Positions 17,801 through 26,705 of a DNA stretch of 46,920 nucleotides are shown here, piece after piece. Made by a program: the position numbers and the translations under genes. The notes beneath the pieces were generated by a model, which was not told the DNA's origin, searched no databases, and was given only the letters and a program-made list of their open reading frames with translations. The first letter of the stretch is position 1. The number at the start of each line of letters is the position of its first letter. The stretch comes from a virus. The stretch spans positions 1 to 46,920 of IMG/VR virus record IMGVR_UViG_3300037840_000099; one strand, written 5' to 3'.

Positions 17801-19075
17801 CTAATAGCCAGTAGGGATTGCTAGAGAATCGCAAAAAAACCCGGCCCTCGGATTATCCATGAACGAATTACAACCCGTCCAGAGATAGAAGAAGGTTGAC
17901 GCACTCAACCCGCCGCTTGCCCCGTACTGCGGGAATACTGTCTGCCCGCCGTACTCGAGGAAGTCAATCGGCTGATTCTCTACCCTGCCCCAGCACTTCA
18001 GGCAGACTCCATCGATCCGCCCCTGTGCGGAATGGATGTTGCCCATGCCTTTGTTGATGATGGGGTAGCCCATGAACGTTCGCGGAGTGTACTTTTTGAT
18101 CATGTCCTGCGAAGAATCTCCGGTGATCTGGTTCTGGATGATGCTTGAAACCTGAATCGCTGTGTTCTCCCATGCCGCCATCTGATCAGGACCGATATTG
18201 ATTTGTAGGTCCAGTTCAAAGGCAGCCGTGGCGCCCATAGCTATCTGCATCTGCGCGGTCAGCTTGCGGGCTGTGGAAGGGGTTATGGGCTGGCTGGAGC
18301 CACTGACGTGCGGCATGACGAGCTTACCTGGATAGCTCGCGCGCGACAGACCGAATGCAGTGCCCGTATTGGCGCTGAATGCAGCCTGAAACAGACCAAA
18401 CAGACCGGAATTAGCCACGCCGGCTGAACCCTTGACATACAGACCATAGCCGGAAGTGACCTGAAATCCCAAAGGACCGCTGAGCCACAGAGTCTTGTTG
18501 GCTGCGTCAACAGACTGCACAACGAAGGTGCCGACGAAGGTGCCCCCGGTAGCAGTCCATACATCCACGGGCTGCTGATCCTGAAACTGGTTGGCATTGT
18601 GGACCAGAACGGAAGTGGCACCGACGAGTGCGGTAGCCGAGGCGGTATCAAGCTGGTTGTCGCCTGCGCCCTGCGTGAAGATCGCTTCCATATAGGTGCG
18701 GAAGTTCTTCATCGCGCGCTTCATCACCAGCTTGGAGTAATCCTCGATTGCCTTCTCATTGGCATTGGTCGAGATTTCCGCCTGCTTGGTCCACTGGCTG
18801 CACTGGAAAAAATACGTTGGGACCAAGGTCATAAAGTCGGTGATAGGCGCAGAACCGAGGCCGAGGTCGCCGCCGTCAGGAGTGTTGGTGGTGAAGGTGC
18901 CGCCAGCCAGAAGCTCAAGCGGGATGCGGGTGGGACGCGAGGACACGACTTCCACGTCGCTGCGCGCTTCGATCTCCGACCAGAGGGTATCGTCCAACTG
19001 GTACAGGAGCGTAAGTTGTGGGCGGACTTTTTCTTTCTGGAGGGCAAATGTCTGGGCTACTGTTCCCTGTGCCAT
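17801..19075 (-). CDS. Major capsid protein, 424 residues
   Basis: The ATG at 19075 has GAGGT six bases upstream; a GTG six bases earlier is less likely. The size, position after a scaffold gene, and composition fit an HK97-fold coat protein. N-terminal strands carry many charged residues (IEARSDVEVVSSRPTRIPLE), and a helix (NEKAIEDYSKLVMKRAMKNFRTY) corresponds to a spine-like helix. Residues about 155-215 look like an inserted beta domain (VDVWTATGGTFVGTFVVQSV). The C-terminal region has a hydrophobic IQVSSIIQNQITG-type segment and an axial-domain-like end. The HK97 fold is inferred, not demonstrated. Confidence 0.8.
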   Translation of the reverse strand: MAQGTVAQTFALQKEKVRPQLTLLYQLDDTLWSEIEARSDVEVVSSRPTRIPLELLAGGTFTTNTPDGGDLGLGSAPITDFMTLVPTYFFQCSQWTKQAEISTNANEKAIEDYSKLVMKRAMKNFRTYMEAIFTQGAGDNQLDTASATALVGATSVLVHNANQFQDQQPVDVWTATGGTFVGTFVVQSVDAANKTLWLSGPLGFQVTSGYGLYVKGSAGVANSGLFGLFQAAFSANTGTAFGLSRASYPGKLVMPHVSGSSQPITPSTARKLTAQMQIAMGATAAFELDLQINIGPDQMAAWENTAIQVSSIIQNQITGDSSQDMIKKYTPRTFMGYPIINKGMGNIHSAQGRIDGVCLKCWGRVENQPIDFLEYGGQTVFPQYGASGGLSASTFFYLWTGCNSFMDNPRAGFFCDSLAIPTGY

Positions 19076-19283
19076 AAACACACCTCAAGTGAGTTCATGC
19101 CACATGCGGCTTGTGCAGCAGCCAATAGAGAGGCGCTGAGTTCCTCTCCATGCGCAATCTTTGGTCATCTTCTGAGTTGATCACTGCGATTGAGCATGCG
19201 TTTTACCGTCTTGACGGAAGGGCAGGCCCCTGGACTCAACTGCAGTCACCTCTTCAGGTAACGACGTGTTCATATTACCACTA
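19076..19283. other. Intergenic region between scaffold and capsid genes
   Basis: About 200 bases without a supportable gene lie between scaffold stop and capsid start, the largest gap inside the late region. On the minus strand it contains a small hairpin (GAGAGG, nine-base loop, CCTCTC at 19128-19148) about 55 bases before the capsid start, and the capsid ribosome site. No T-run follows the hairpin. It could be a transcript-processing or stabilising element that raises capsid expression over scaffold, but no promoter is convincing. Confidence 0.4.
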
Positions 19284-20543
19284 CTACCAGTTAACCCTTC
19301 GACCGTCCTTCAAAACAGCCTTCTTCGCGAAGATCATATCTTCGTTCGTTTTGCCGTAGTCAATCTCGCGCGCGGACGGTTGCTGAGATATGCGCGTCCA
19401 GTTAGCTTCCTGCTTTACGCCATTTCCATTGGTTGCGACTGGCTTCTTGACCACTGCAATCCCAGCACCTTTAGGCTTCACGGCGAATAGCTTGGCAACA
19501 CGCTGCACGACAGAGGGCGTGACGCGATCCTGAAAGTTCTTGACGTGGCGGGAGAGGCCCTGCGCGTCGCCGCGGTCCTTCAGCCGGTCGAATTCCCTCA
19601 TGAAGATGGAATCCTTCTGAGATGCCTTCACCACTTCCTGTCGTACGCGCTCGGAGACGGCTTCTTTGACGCTTGGGTCAGTCTCGGCCCATTTATAGCT
19701 TGCCGTCATCTCCCGGTCGGTGATGGACTGAATCTGCTGGCGGCCCTCGTTGGCAATCGGAGAAAGCAGAGCACGCTGCTCGCGTTGCGCCAACTCCTGC
19801 TCACGCCTGGTCAGCGCTTCGTCCTGGGGGTTCGTCTTGCGCTCCGGGGCCTTCTCGCCCACCTTACGCAGTCCGTCGATCTGGTTCCAGATGTATTCGA
19901 GCGCCTGCTTGATCTCCGGCTTCTCAACCTGCTGCCAAATCTGTGCCAAGGTATCTGAAACCTTGAATTGGTCAAGCGTTTGGACAAAAACCTTAGCTTG
20001 ATGATGGTTATAACTTTCAGGATCGACCGCCTTCCACTTTGCGAGCCCCGATGGCATGATCTTCGAGAAAGACGCTGGCAGGGACTCCGCAAGCCTCTCC
20101 ATAAACGCGCCATCGCCCTTTTCAAACATCCCCTCTAGGGCCGTGTAGTCGGAAATGGCTTCCTGCGTCTCTTTCAGGCCCTCAGCGCCGCCATATTCGC
20201 TCAGAATCTGCTTTTGCGCGACCGCTTCCTTCAATCCGCCCGGAAATTCGCGGTAAAGGGATCCAAGCTCGAATGCTGCCGTGCGCATCGCCGCTGGAAG
20301 CGCTGGATTGATGGCTTTGAGCGCATCGGATGACTTTTTGACGACATCGGCCAGATTCAGCTTGCCTTTTCCTGCCGAAGGGCCTGTCAACCCGTCTTTT
20401 TCGACGGAGGAATCACCTTCGTTACCTGTTTCGGTTACCGCGCCTCCGGATTCCGCGCCTTCAACCGGAGTTTCGACTGATTCATCTACGCCGACATTCT
20501 CAATTGGCTCGGCAATCGCTACTGAACCCATTTCTTCAACCAT
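19284..20543 (-). CDS. Capsid scaffolding protein, 419 residues
   Basis: The start at 20543 overlaps the previous gene by 8 bases, with GGAAG upstream. The first 55 residues are acidic and disordered (ENVGVDESVETPVEG). The rest is highly helical and charged, with a long central coiled-coil-type region (DEALTRREQELAQREQRALL) and a basic C-terminus (LKDGRRVNW). An acidic N-terminus, helical core and basic end directly before the capsid gene is the classic scaffold profile; the basic end typically binds coat protein. No protease motif was seen. Confidence 0.75.
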   Translation of the reverse strand: MVEEMGSVAIAEPIENVGVDESVETPVEGAESGGAVTETGNEGDSSVEKDGLTGPSAGKGKLNLADVVKKSSDALKAINPALPAAMRTAAFELGSLYREFPGGLKEAVAQKQILSEYGGAEGLKETQEAISDYTALEGMFEKGDGAFMERLAESLPASFSKIMPSGLAKWKAVDPESYNHHQAKVFVQTLDQFKVSDTLAQIWQQVEKPEIKQALEYIWNQIDGLRKVGEKAPERKTNPQDEALTRREQELAQREQRALLSPIANEGRQQIQSITDREMTASYKWAETDPSVKEAVSERVRQEVVKASQKDSIFMREFDRLKDRGDAQGLSRHVKNFQDRVTPSVVQRVAKLFAVKPKGAGIAVVKKPVATNGNGVKQEANWTRISQQPSAREIDYGKTNEDMIFAKKAVLKDGRRVNW

Positions 20544-20883
20544 TTACTTCCTCCACGTCCCACTTATGCAAAGCAAGGCGACCGATTTCCGCAACGATTT
20601 CGCGATTCTTTCTAATAAGCACCACCGAGGGCGATAGATGGGGATTTGATTCCAGCGGTAGCCCCATGAATTTCCTATGCAGCATCCCCTTTTCATCAAA
20701 TCGAACTGGGTCGATAACCGAAACACGGATTCCGCAATTTTCCCACTCGATAATCTGAGATGGGTGCATCTCCGCCCATAGATCCAAGTCCTCCCAAGGT
20801 CCAAACTTCAATGCTAACTTCGCCATTAATTCTCGCGCCAAACGTGGCGAGATAAGCGATTCTTTCGCATCAAGCATTAGCAT
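20536..20883 (-). CDS. Unrecognised 115-residue protein between portal and scaffold
   Basis: The ATG at 20883 has AGGAG six bases upstream and overlaps the portal stop by 14 bases. The protein is globular and mixed charge (LARELMAKLALKFGPWEDLD, IIEWENCGIRVSVIDPVRFD, LSPSVVLIRKNREIVAEIG). It has neither membrane segment nor signal peptide. It is probably co-translated with portal and scaffold and may assist head assembly. No homologous family was recognised. Confidence 0.6.
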   Translation of the reverse strand: MLMLDAKESLISPRLARELMAKLALKFGPWEDLDLWAEMHPSQIIEWENCGIRVSVIDPVRFDEKGMLHRKFMGLPLESNPHLSPSVVLIRKNREIVAEIGRLALHKWDVEEVNG

Positions 20884-23239
20884 TCGGTGCTCCTGTCGGC
20901 GGTTTCGCCCCGCCTGCGGCTTTTGCTACATGCTGTGCAACCTGTTGGGCCGCCATAATGGTGGGATTGAGCTTGATTCCTGCTTCCTGCGCGGCCTGCA
21001 GCTGGCCGTCGGGAGGTAGATCGGCGAAGTTAATGCTCACGGAGGGAGGCTTACCTTGCGGCGGGGCCGTATTGGCCGCCAGAGCCTGCTTGTGCGCCAT
21101 TCCGTGGAGTTTCACGTTCTCGATGCCCTCAAAATTACCCTTAGCCTCTTCATCAAATCGATCTTGCGAGGCCAGCCAATCCTGAATAGCCTGAATGTGC
21201 AGTTGATGGAAATCCCAGACTGGATCAATCGGTACAGTGGGCTTCATGAGCGATTGCGTCACCTGCTGCAAGTCGGGCGGAGGAGGCGGCGGTGCGCCTG
21301 GATTCTGCTGCATGCCCTCAATAGCCTTCTGCGCCATACCCTGCACTGCCTGCGCCACTTCCTGCGGGGCTGGCATGCTCGGTCCAGACTTGAGCAGTTC
21401 CTCAATTTCCCTGCGCTGCTGCAAATCCGCCGCGGCGCCGGGAACCTCGAAGTCTTCAATGCCAACAAATTCCTTGAATAGTTCCTGATTCTCAGGCAGC
21501 GCCAGCATTGCTGCAATGGCCGGCGCTTTATCCGCCATCTGTACGAGCGAAGTAAAGATGGCGCGCTTCATGCTGCGCGTATCGGGGTAGCTGGTATCCA
21601 CGTCGGCGTACCAGTTGCCCTTCTGAATATTCGCAATCTCGACTTCGGTGGTCTGATCCTGACCGGGACTCTTTACTGGAATCCTCTGATTGGAATCGCG
21701 GGTTGATGCCGCCAGCCGGATACACTGCTCAACGGCTCCTGCAATCAACTGCTGCTGAGCGCCCCATGCAATGCCCACTTGACCGAGTGAAGATTCCTTG
21801 AGAATGGTCAGCCCCTTGGCCGTCTCCTGATGCTCGTCGCCAGAGCCCTGCGCGGGCGCGTACATGCCGGTAATCATCTGGCCCAATGGACCTGATAGCG
21901 TCTCAAGCGCATGGATCAGCGTCTGGGGAACTTCGACATTCGATCCAAACAGGACTTTCGCCTGGATTGTTTCTCCCGGCGCCAGAACAATAGGAATCTC
22001 TGCCCCAGGTTCGGCTTTACGTTCCTCGCGCGCCATGGCGTCCAGAGATGCCGCGTCCATGTAGACTTCCGGGATGCAGTAATCGAAAATCTCCTTCTGC
22101 TGATTCCAGAGATCATTGAACGTATCCTGCGGGCCAACCATATCGCGCAGCAGGCTGGAGCGATTCTGGCCGTCACCGGGCGTCGAGTGCCGCACTTTTA
22201 TGAACGCATCCATCGATCTCGGCCGCGCAGCGCAGTAGGCATCTCCACAAACGATCAGTTCCACGCCATCAGGGAAGATTTCTGCTAGTGCTTCGCGCTT
22301 ATCCTTGGGAGCAGCGCGGAAGAACGCTGGCCGGAAGTAAGCAATGTGCTTTGTGATCAGATTCGACCATGTTTCCCCGCTGGCTGTAAGGAGACGCGTA
22401 CCCTGCAGAACACCAATGCGTGCCATGCGCTCATAGCTTGATTCGCCCTGCGCATCGCCTGAATCTGTGATCTTCGACTCGCCAGTCTTCTCATCTACCG
22501 CATCAGGAAATTCTTCTTGCAGAGTCTCTTTCTCGTATTCGCGGCTAATCACGCAATAAGGCCACTTCTTGGGATCATTCTGCGTGATTGGAACCTTGGA
22601 TTCTAGTACGCCATTGATCTCAATGCACTCGGCTTCCAATGGATTTCCGTCTCCATCGACGCCGTACTGAACGTCGGGATCGCCCTTGTAGACGCGCGTC
22701 ACTACTCGACCGTCGGTGCCCATCAGACGCGCAATATCCGTCTGGATGCGCTTGATGTCGTTGGCTTGTTCTACAAATTCCCGATAGAGGTCGGCAGCCT
22801 CAGAACCGATAGTATCCGCAGTCTTGTTGGTGCGCGCCACGATATGCGCTCCGGGAGGATTGGCCGTCATGGCCGCAATCAGCGCACGCAAAAAGGGATG
22901 GTAGATGTTGTAGACATCCTCATACCCGCCATTGTCGCCGGGGGATGATCCTGTACCACCAGCAGCGCCAAATCCGGTCAGGGGTGCGAATCCCCACGAG
23001 CCGTAATCCCAATAGATGTATTGAATTCCTCTATCGTAGAAGCGCTGCTTGCGTGCTTCCATCACCTCTTGACGCCGCGCATACATCTCACGCTGCAATG
23101 CCTTGCGTAGCAGGCCCTTGAGAGCTTTTTGCAGGTCTTCAGGAAGATCGGGAAAGCCATCGCCGCCGAACCGCTCCTCAGGCGCTTCCTGTTCAGGAGT
23201 CGCTAGTTGCCCAAGTGCTGGCGGGGCGCTAGTGGACAA
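20870..23239 (-). CDS. Portal protein, 789 residues
   Basis: The start is a TTG at 23239 behind GGGGAGAG; the first ATG is more than 50 codons further in. Portal features include an acidic N-terminus, a basic helix with MYARRQEVMEARKQRFYDRG, and YWDYGSWGFAPLTGFG. A wing-type domain carries RLMGTDGRVVTRVYKG and a stem/crown region carries SLGQVGIAWGAQQQL. The helical C-terminus is Gln/Ala- and Pro-rich (GAPPPPPPDLQQV) as in large podovirus portals. The length is at the upper end of P22-type portals (about 700-790). It forms the dodecameric DNA gate at the packaging vertex. Confidence 0.8.
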   Translation of the reverse strand: MSTSAPPALGQLATPEQEAPEERFGGDGFPDLPEDLQKALKGLLRKALQREMYARRQEVMEARKQRFYDRGIQYIYWDYGSWGFAPLTGFGAAGGTGSSPGDNGGYEDVYNIYHPFLRALIAAMTANPPGAHIVARTNKTADTIGSEAADLYREFVEQANDIKRIQTDIARLMGTDGRVVTRVYKGDPDVQYGVDGDGNPLEAECIEINGVLESKVPITQNDPKKWPYCVISREYEKETLQEEFPDAVDEKTGESKITDSGDAQGESSYERMARIGVLQGTRLLTASGETWSNLITKHIAYFRPAFFRAAPKDKREALAEIFPDGVELIVCGDAYCAARPRSMDAFIKVRHSTPGDGQNRSSLLRDMVGPQDTFNDLWNQQKEIFDYCIPEVYMDAASLDAMAREERKAEPGAEIPIVLAPGETIQAKVLFGSNVEVPQTLIHALETLSGPLGQMITGMYAPAQGSGDEHQETAKGLTILKESSLGQVGIAWGAQQQLIAGAVEQCIRLAASTRDSNQRIPVKSPGQDQTTEVEIANIQKGNWYADVDTSYPDTRSMKRAIFTSLVQMADKAPAIAAMLALPENQELFKEFVGIEDFEVPGAAADLQQRREIEELLKSGPSMPAPQEVAQAVQGMAQKAIEGMQQNPGAPPPPPPDLQQVTQSLMKPTVPIDPVWDFHQLHIQAIQDWLASQDRFDEEAKGNFEGIENVKLHGMAHKQALAANTAPPQGKPPSVSINFADLPPDGQLQAAQEAGIKLNPTIMAAQQVAQHVAKAAGGAKPPTGAPNANA

Positions 23240-23489
23240 TCGATCTCTCCCCGGCTTCAGCCGCTTTCAGTGCCCTGTCGCTGACCAGTACGGTCACCAC
23301 TGCCATGCGCAATGTATCGCAGCAGAATAGGCCGCCCGGCTCGTGATAGTTGAGCGCTCCGCAATATGGGCAGATGATTGACCTACGCAGCCCCGCTGGA
23401 AGTTTGCGGTGAATCTGGCGCTCGACTGACCGCATACGCTCGGCTGCTAACTGCGCTTCGGACTTCGGGAACTCGATCACTTCATCCAT
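23229..23489 (-). CDS. Small zinc-ribbon protein, 86 residues
   Basis: The frame is open upstream to 23633, but that part overlaps another gene, so the ATG at 23489 (8-base overlap with the previous stop) is preferred; an ATG at 23588 is possible. A helix with SEAQLAAERMRSVERQIHRK is followed by CPYCGALNYHEPGGLFCC, a zinc-ribbon-like CxxC...CC cluster. It may bind metal and act as a small adaptor or regulator. The stop overlaps the portal start by 11 bases, so translation of the two is probably coupled. Confidence 0.55.
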   Translation of the reverse strand: MDEVIEFPKSEAQLAAERMRSVERQIHRKLPAGLRRSIICPYCGALNYHEPGGLFCCDTLRMAVVTVLVSDRALKAAEAGERSIVH

Positions 23490-23712
23490 TGGAACCGGCT
23501 CGGCGCAAGGCGCCTTTCTTCTTCCCGATGCCGGGATATTTGGTGTGGACGGCAGAACGGACTTCTGCTTTTTCTTCGGAACTTCCATGCTGCGATACGC
23601 GAGCGAGAGCGTTCCTAGCATGGTTGGGATCATTGATCGGATACCGGCGCCCCGGAAGTGCGAACGTGCTACCCGGCAATGAATTGCGCTTCTTAGTTGT
23701 CAGAACGCCCAT
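23482..23712 (-). CDS. DUF6582-like small protein, 76 residues
   Basis: An ATG with GGAGG nine bases upstream starts this gene. The core YPINDPNHARNALARVSQHG followed by SSEEKAEVRSAVHTKYPGI is a familiar short module found in many phage and prophage proteins, often near portal or head genes (DUF6582-like by memory). The end is Lys/Arg-rich (GIGKKKGALRRAGSNG). A similar end, KKGALRRAAGGK, occurs in the 62-residue protein at 25090-25278. Function is unknown; DNA or capsid association is plausible. Confidence 0.65.
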   Translation of the reverse strand: MGVLTTKKRNSLPGSTFALPGRRYPINDPNHARNALARVSQHGSSEEKAEVRSAVHTKYPGIGKKKGALRRAGSNG

Positions 23713-23869
23713 ATGGATGAGCCTCCTTCCAGAAGATGTCGCGCCGTTCCTGAAGAATGGCTATCGCGGCTGGGTCACTGCCCCCGAGATGCCGTATCGC
23801 ATGATCGCAGCAGGTATAGAGCGTCACTGCCAAGCATCTGCGCTGGTATCGCTTGTAGCCTTCGGACAT
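23693..23869 (-). CDS. Unrecognised 58-residue protein
   Basis: The start at 23869 is chosen for its excellent ribosome site (AGGAGGGAAA directly before ATG); upstream in-frame codons lie within the preceding gene. The protein is basic at the start and contains VTLYTCCDHAIRHL plus a charged helix (AIAILQERRDIFWKEAHP). It overlaps the next gene by 20 bases. No family was recognised. Confidence 0.55.
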   Translation of the reverse strand: MSEGYKRYQRRCLAVTLYTCCDHAIRHLGGSDPAAIAILQERRDIFWKEAHPYGRSDN

Positions 23870-23877
23870 TTTCCCTC

Positions 23878-25089
23878 CTACGCGGCAGTTGTCCAGATTG
23901 TGTTCACGGTGCGAAAGTTGGGGATCACTTCGGTTACTGCGCGCTTCACGTCTGGCCATCCAGTACTGAAGTCGTGCCCGCAGATGACACCCCCAGGAGA
24001 AAGCAGAGGCTTCCATGCAAGAATGTCGGCCTTCACGGATTCATAATCATGGCTGGAATCAATGAAGATCATGTCTGCCTGAATCCCATCAGCTTTGCAT
24101 CTTTCCGCAGCATCCAAAGACCTAGCCCTGATCGGCGTGATCGGAAGCCCCTTTGTATTGCGCACGAATTCATTGTAAAGCCAGTCTTTTTCTTTCCCGG
24201 AAAGCATGTCCTTATGCTCATCTGAACCATCCCATGTATCGACAGCCATCACAGTTCCAGATGTATTCGCAGCCAGAGCACAGGTGCTTCTCCCAAGGAA
24301 ACTGCCCACTTCAATGATGGTGCGGCGTTTGCTCGCCTCTGCGGCAAGATAGGAAAGCTCGTCTGCCGCCATCCATCCTTCTATTCCAAGAGCCCTTGCG
24401 ATGGCTTCATTGCGAAATGGATAGCTATCTTCCGGCAGCGTGTAGATGATTCCGTTCTGTCCTATGTGGGGACACAGAACACCGCCATGCGCAACAATAC
24501 GAAACCCGGCACCAATCACCTTGCGGCAGAAGTAAAGATCATCGGTCCCGCCACGGCGAACAACCGGTATATCGCTATTCCCCACGCGAATTGCTTCGTT
24601 TTCCGTCGCCTCGTCCGGTTCGAAGAACCACGGCTTGGGAAGATTCTTGAAGACTTCTGTTTTGATCAGGATGCAGCCGGTCCCAATTCCCTCAACGTCG
24701 AAAACATCGCCCATCTTCCAGTGCCAGAAACTTCCATCGCCAAGGCGCTTGAATACGAGCGGCCGTGACGGGTATTCCTTAGTCCCGTAGATACCGCCCG
24801 CCACCATAATATTCGGGTCTTTCTCAATTTCATATGTCAGATAGCGCAGAGTGAAGTTTGGGCAAACCGTGTCGTCATCGACCATAAACAAGTAGCGCGC
24901 ACCGGCCTCAATCGCTCTTTCTGCAAGAAACTCCCTGTTGGCCGCGCGATCCTTTCCAATCTCAATCTGCCACGTGGTGAAAGACCCGACCGGGGCATTC
25001 GATCCTAGAGATTGAAGAGAAAGTGCCCACCTGACATCTACCATGCGACCGCTTGAAGGTATGCCTATAAACAATCCCGGAATGCTCAA
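23878..25089 (-). CDS. Glycosyltransferase-methyltransferase fusion, 403 residues
   Basis: The start is a TTG at 25089 with GAGGAAAG upstream; the very first strand (GLFIGIPSSGR) belongs to the fold, so a later ATG would damage it. Residues 1-215 form a GT-A glycosyltransferase-like domain: D71-D72-D73 in LFMVDDDTV as the metal and nucleotide-sugar site, GTGCILIKTEVF at 136-147, and DDLYFCRK at about 183. Residues 236-403 form a class I SAM-dependent methyltransferase: motif I IIEVGSFLGRSTCALA (258-273), FIDSSHDYESVKADI (342-356) and GGVICGHDF (366-374). It probably transfers and methylates a sugar on a virion protein, DNA or envelope target; which one cannot be told. Confidence 0.8.
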   Translation of the reverse strand: MSIPGLFIGIPSSGRMVDVRWALSLQSLGSNAPVGSFTTWQIEIGKDRAANREFLAERAIEAGARYLFMVDDDTVCPNFTLRYLTYEIEKDPNIMVAGGIYGTKEYPSRPLVFKRLGDGSFWHWKMGDVFDVEGIGTGCILIKTEVFKNLPKPWFFEPDEATENEAIRVGNSDIPVVRRGGTDDLYFCRKVIGAGFRIVAHGGVLCPHIGQNGIIYTLPEDSYPFRNEAIARALGIEGWMAADELSYLAAEASKRRTIIEVGSFLGRSTCALAANTSGTVMAVDTWDGSDEHKDMLSGKEKDWLYNEFVRNTKGLPITPIRARSLDAAERCKADGIQADMIFIDSSHDYESVKADILAWKPLLSPGGVICGHDFSTGWPDVKRAVTEVIPNFRTVNTIWTTAA

Positions 25090-25278
25090 TCACTTTCCTC
25101 CCGCTGCCCGACGCAATGCGCCCTTCTTGCTTTGATACTCCGTCTTTCCGCCTTCAGCCTGCCGCTTCTCTGAAAGCATTATTGCGATGGCTTGCTTCTG
25201 AGACTTGACAGGCTTGCCGGTTCCCCCTGATTTGAGAGAACCGGCCTTCCACTTCCCCATCACGGCATCCCACGGCAT
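25090..25278 (-). CDS. DUF6496-like basic protein, 62 residues
   Basis: The ATG at 25278 abuts the previous stop. The core KSQKQAIAIMLSEKRQAEGG is a common small phage module (DUF6496-like by memory), followed by a basic end KKGALRRAAGGK. It is strongly basic and may bind DNA or packaged proteins. It lies directly before the glycosyltransferase-methyltransferase fusion, with the stop and next TTG start adjacent, so the two are probably co-translated. Confidence 0.6.
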   Translation of the reverse strand: MPWDAVMGKWKAGSLKSGGTGKPVKSQKQAIAIMLSEKRQAEGGKTEYQSKKGALRRAAGGK

Positions 25279-26187
25279 CTATTTGCTCTCTAATGTATAG
25301 GTTAGGCTGACTTTCATTGTGCCGGTTCCGGTTGTGTAATTGCCGGTAGCATTGTTGATGAAGATGGGCTGATTGTCGTAGAGCGCTTCTGTCGTATTGG
25401 CCAGATTCGCGCCCGCCAGCTGGATCAGGTTCACCGTGGTTGCGCCGGTAAGGAATGTGGTCGCAATCGTTCCGGAAAGTGCCTGCGTTGTCACAGCAGT
25501 CCCATAGCCAATCGTGATCGCTCCTCCCGATGCATAAGCCGTGCCCGCGCACTCATTGACCAGCGTGGCCTTGAGCACATTGTAGAAATAGCCCACGCCG
25601 GGTGCAGGAAGAATCTGAACAGGCGTCGAAGACAGCGCAAGGATTTGAGCATTGCTGAGTACGACATAGGTCTTGTTGGGCTGGCCTCCGACACGGTTGT
25701 CGAGAACATCCACGCCCGCAGGCAAAGTCGCAGCAGCCAGCATGGCAGCCGTTCCGCCCTCCACAACCCACTCGTTATCAACAATGACCGTTCCGCCACC
25801 CTTGGCATTGGCGTAGTTGATCGCTTCCTGCAGACCCACCGTGCCCGAGCTGATTCTGTCTCCAGCATAGTGCGCGTAAGTGAATGTGCCCGTTACGGTT
25901 GCAGTCATGCCATAGATGTTCGACTGAACGTTGGTGCTCACTGCCGACGGAGTCACGGTATCCACGCCCGCAGCGTTGGCGATGTTGATCGGAGCGGTGG
26001 TCGCCAGAACGCTTACGATGGTTCCATCAGACAGCGGGATGTTCCCGCTATAAACCGTAAGCGTCTCAGAACCAGTCGTCCCCGGACCGGAAGCGACCAC
26101 GAGAGCGGGAGGCCCGCCGACGCCGATCCCACCATAGTTGAAATCTACTGCTCTGTACTGACCTGCGAAGCGTGTGCGGTTTGCCAT
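25279..26187 (-). CDS. Putative virion protein, beta-rich, 302 residues
   Basis: GGAGGAAGCT precedes the ATG at 26187. The protein is uncharged and beta-rich, with typical phage surface-protein composition (VSVLATTAPINIANAAGVDT, TATVTGTFTYAHYAGDRIS). Residues about 115-150 (LQEAINYANAKGGGTVIVDN) resemble one turn of a beta-helix start. The C-terminus resembles a jelly-roll or fibre-like region (NTTEALYDNQPIFIN). Its position between terminase and portal suggests a head decoration or head-fibre protein. No membrane segment is present. Confidence 0.6.
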   Translation of the reverse strand: MANRTRFAGQYRAVDFNYGGIGVGGPPALVVASGPGTTGSETLTVYSGNIPLSDGTIVSVLATTAPINIANAAGVDTVTPSAVSTNVQSNIYGMTATVTGTFTYAHYAGDRISSGTVGLQEAINYANAKGGGTVIVDNEWVVEGGTAAMLAAATLPAGVDVLDNRVGGQPNKTYVVLSNAQILALSSTPVQILPAPGVGYFYNVLKATLVNECAGTAYASGGAITIGYGTAVTTQALSGTIATTFLTGATTVNLIQLAGANLANTTEALYDNQPIFINNATGNYTTGTGTMKVSLTYTLESK

Positions 26188-26237
26188 AGCTTCCTCCTGC
26201 TGGAAGGTTGTTCATTCTCGGTTAACGTTGCGCAGAA

Positions 26238-26705
26238 TCAGTACCCCAATCCCGCCAGTCCCTTGCCTTGCATTGCTGGTTCTTCTGCCGCATTCTCGCC
26301 CGGCTCTTCTTCGCCACCAGCCATCGCTTCATGCAGATGCTCATGCACGCCGTCAAGATCGTCATGCTCACGATGCTCCGGCTCCTCGCCGTTCTTGGCT
26401 GAATGGCTGGTATGCATCATGCCGTCATGGTGCGCATGGAAATGGCTGTGGCCGTCCTCGCCATGAATCTTAGAGAGATGCGCATGCATGTGGCCGATGG
26501 ACTCGTGCTCCGTCTTCTCGCCATCATGCACGGTGTGAAATGTTCCATCGCCATGGTTATGGACTTCGGTCGCGCCATCCTTGGCACCATCGTCCTCCAT
26601 CGGCTCTTTGGCTTTGGGCGTGTAGGACTTGCCGGCAGCCTTCGAGTGCATGTCTGCGGACTCGTGGTTGTGGCGGAATTGACCTTGTGAATCGAGTGGG
26701 CTCAT
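26238..26705 (-). CDS. Histidine-rich acidic protein, 155 residues
   Basis: The ATG at 26705 overlaps the previous stop as ATGA. Residues about 48-125 are packed with His, Asp, Glu and Gly (HMHAHLSKIHGEDGHSHFHA is one stretch), with many H-x-H pairs. The repeat-like HNHGDGTFHTVHDGEKTEHE suggests a domain able to bind Zn, Ni or Cu. The start is polar (FRHNHESADMHSKAAGKSY), the end acidic. It lies between a coiled-coil protein and a virion protein in the head operon. It may be a metal-buffering or pH-sensitive virion or assembly protein; no catalytic family was recognised. Confidence 0.7.
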   Translation of the reverse strand: MSPLDSQGQFRHNHESADMHSKAAGKSYTPKAKEPMEDDGAKDGATEVHNHGDGTFHTVHDGEKTEHESIGHMHAHLSKIHGEDGHSHFHAHHDGMMHTSHSAKNGEEPEHREHDDLDGVHEHLHEAMAGGEEEPGENAAEEPAMQGKGLAGLGY

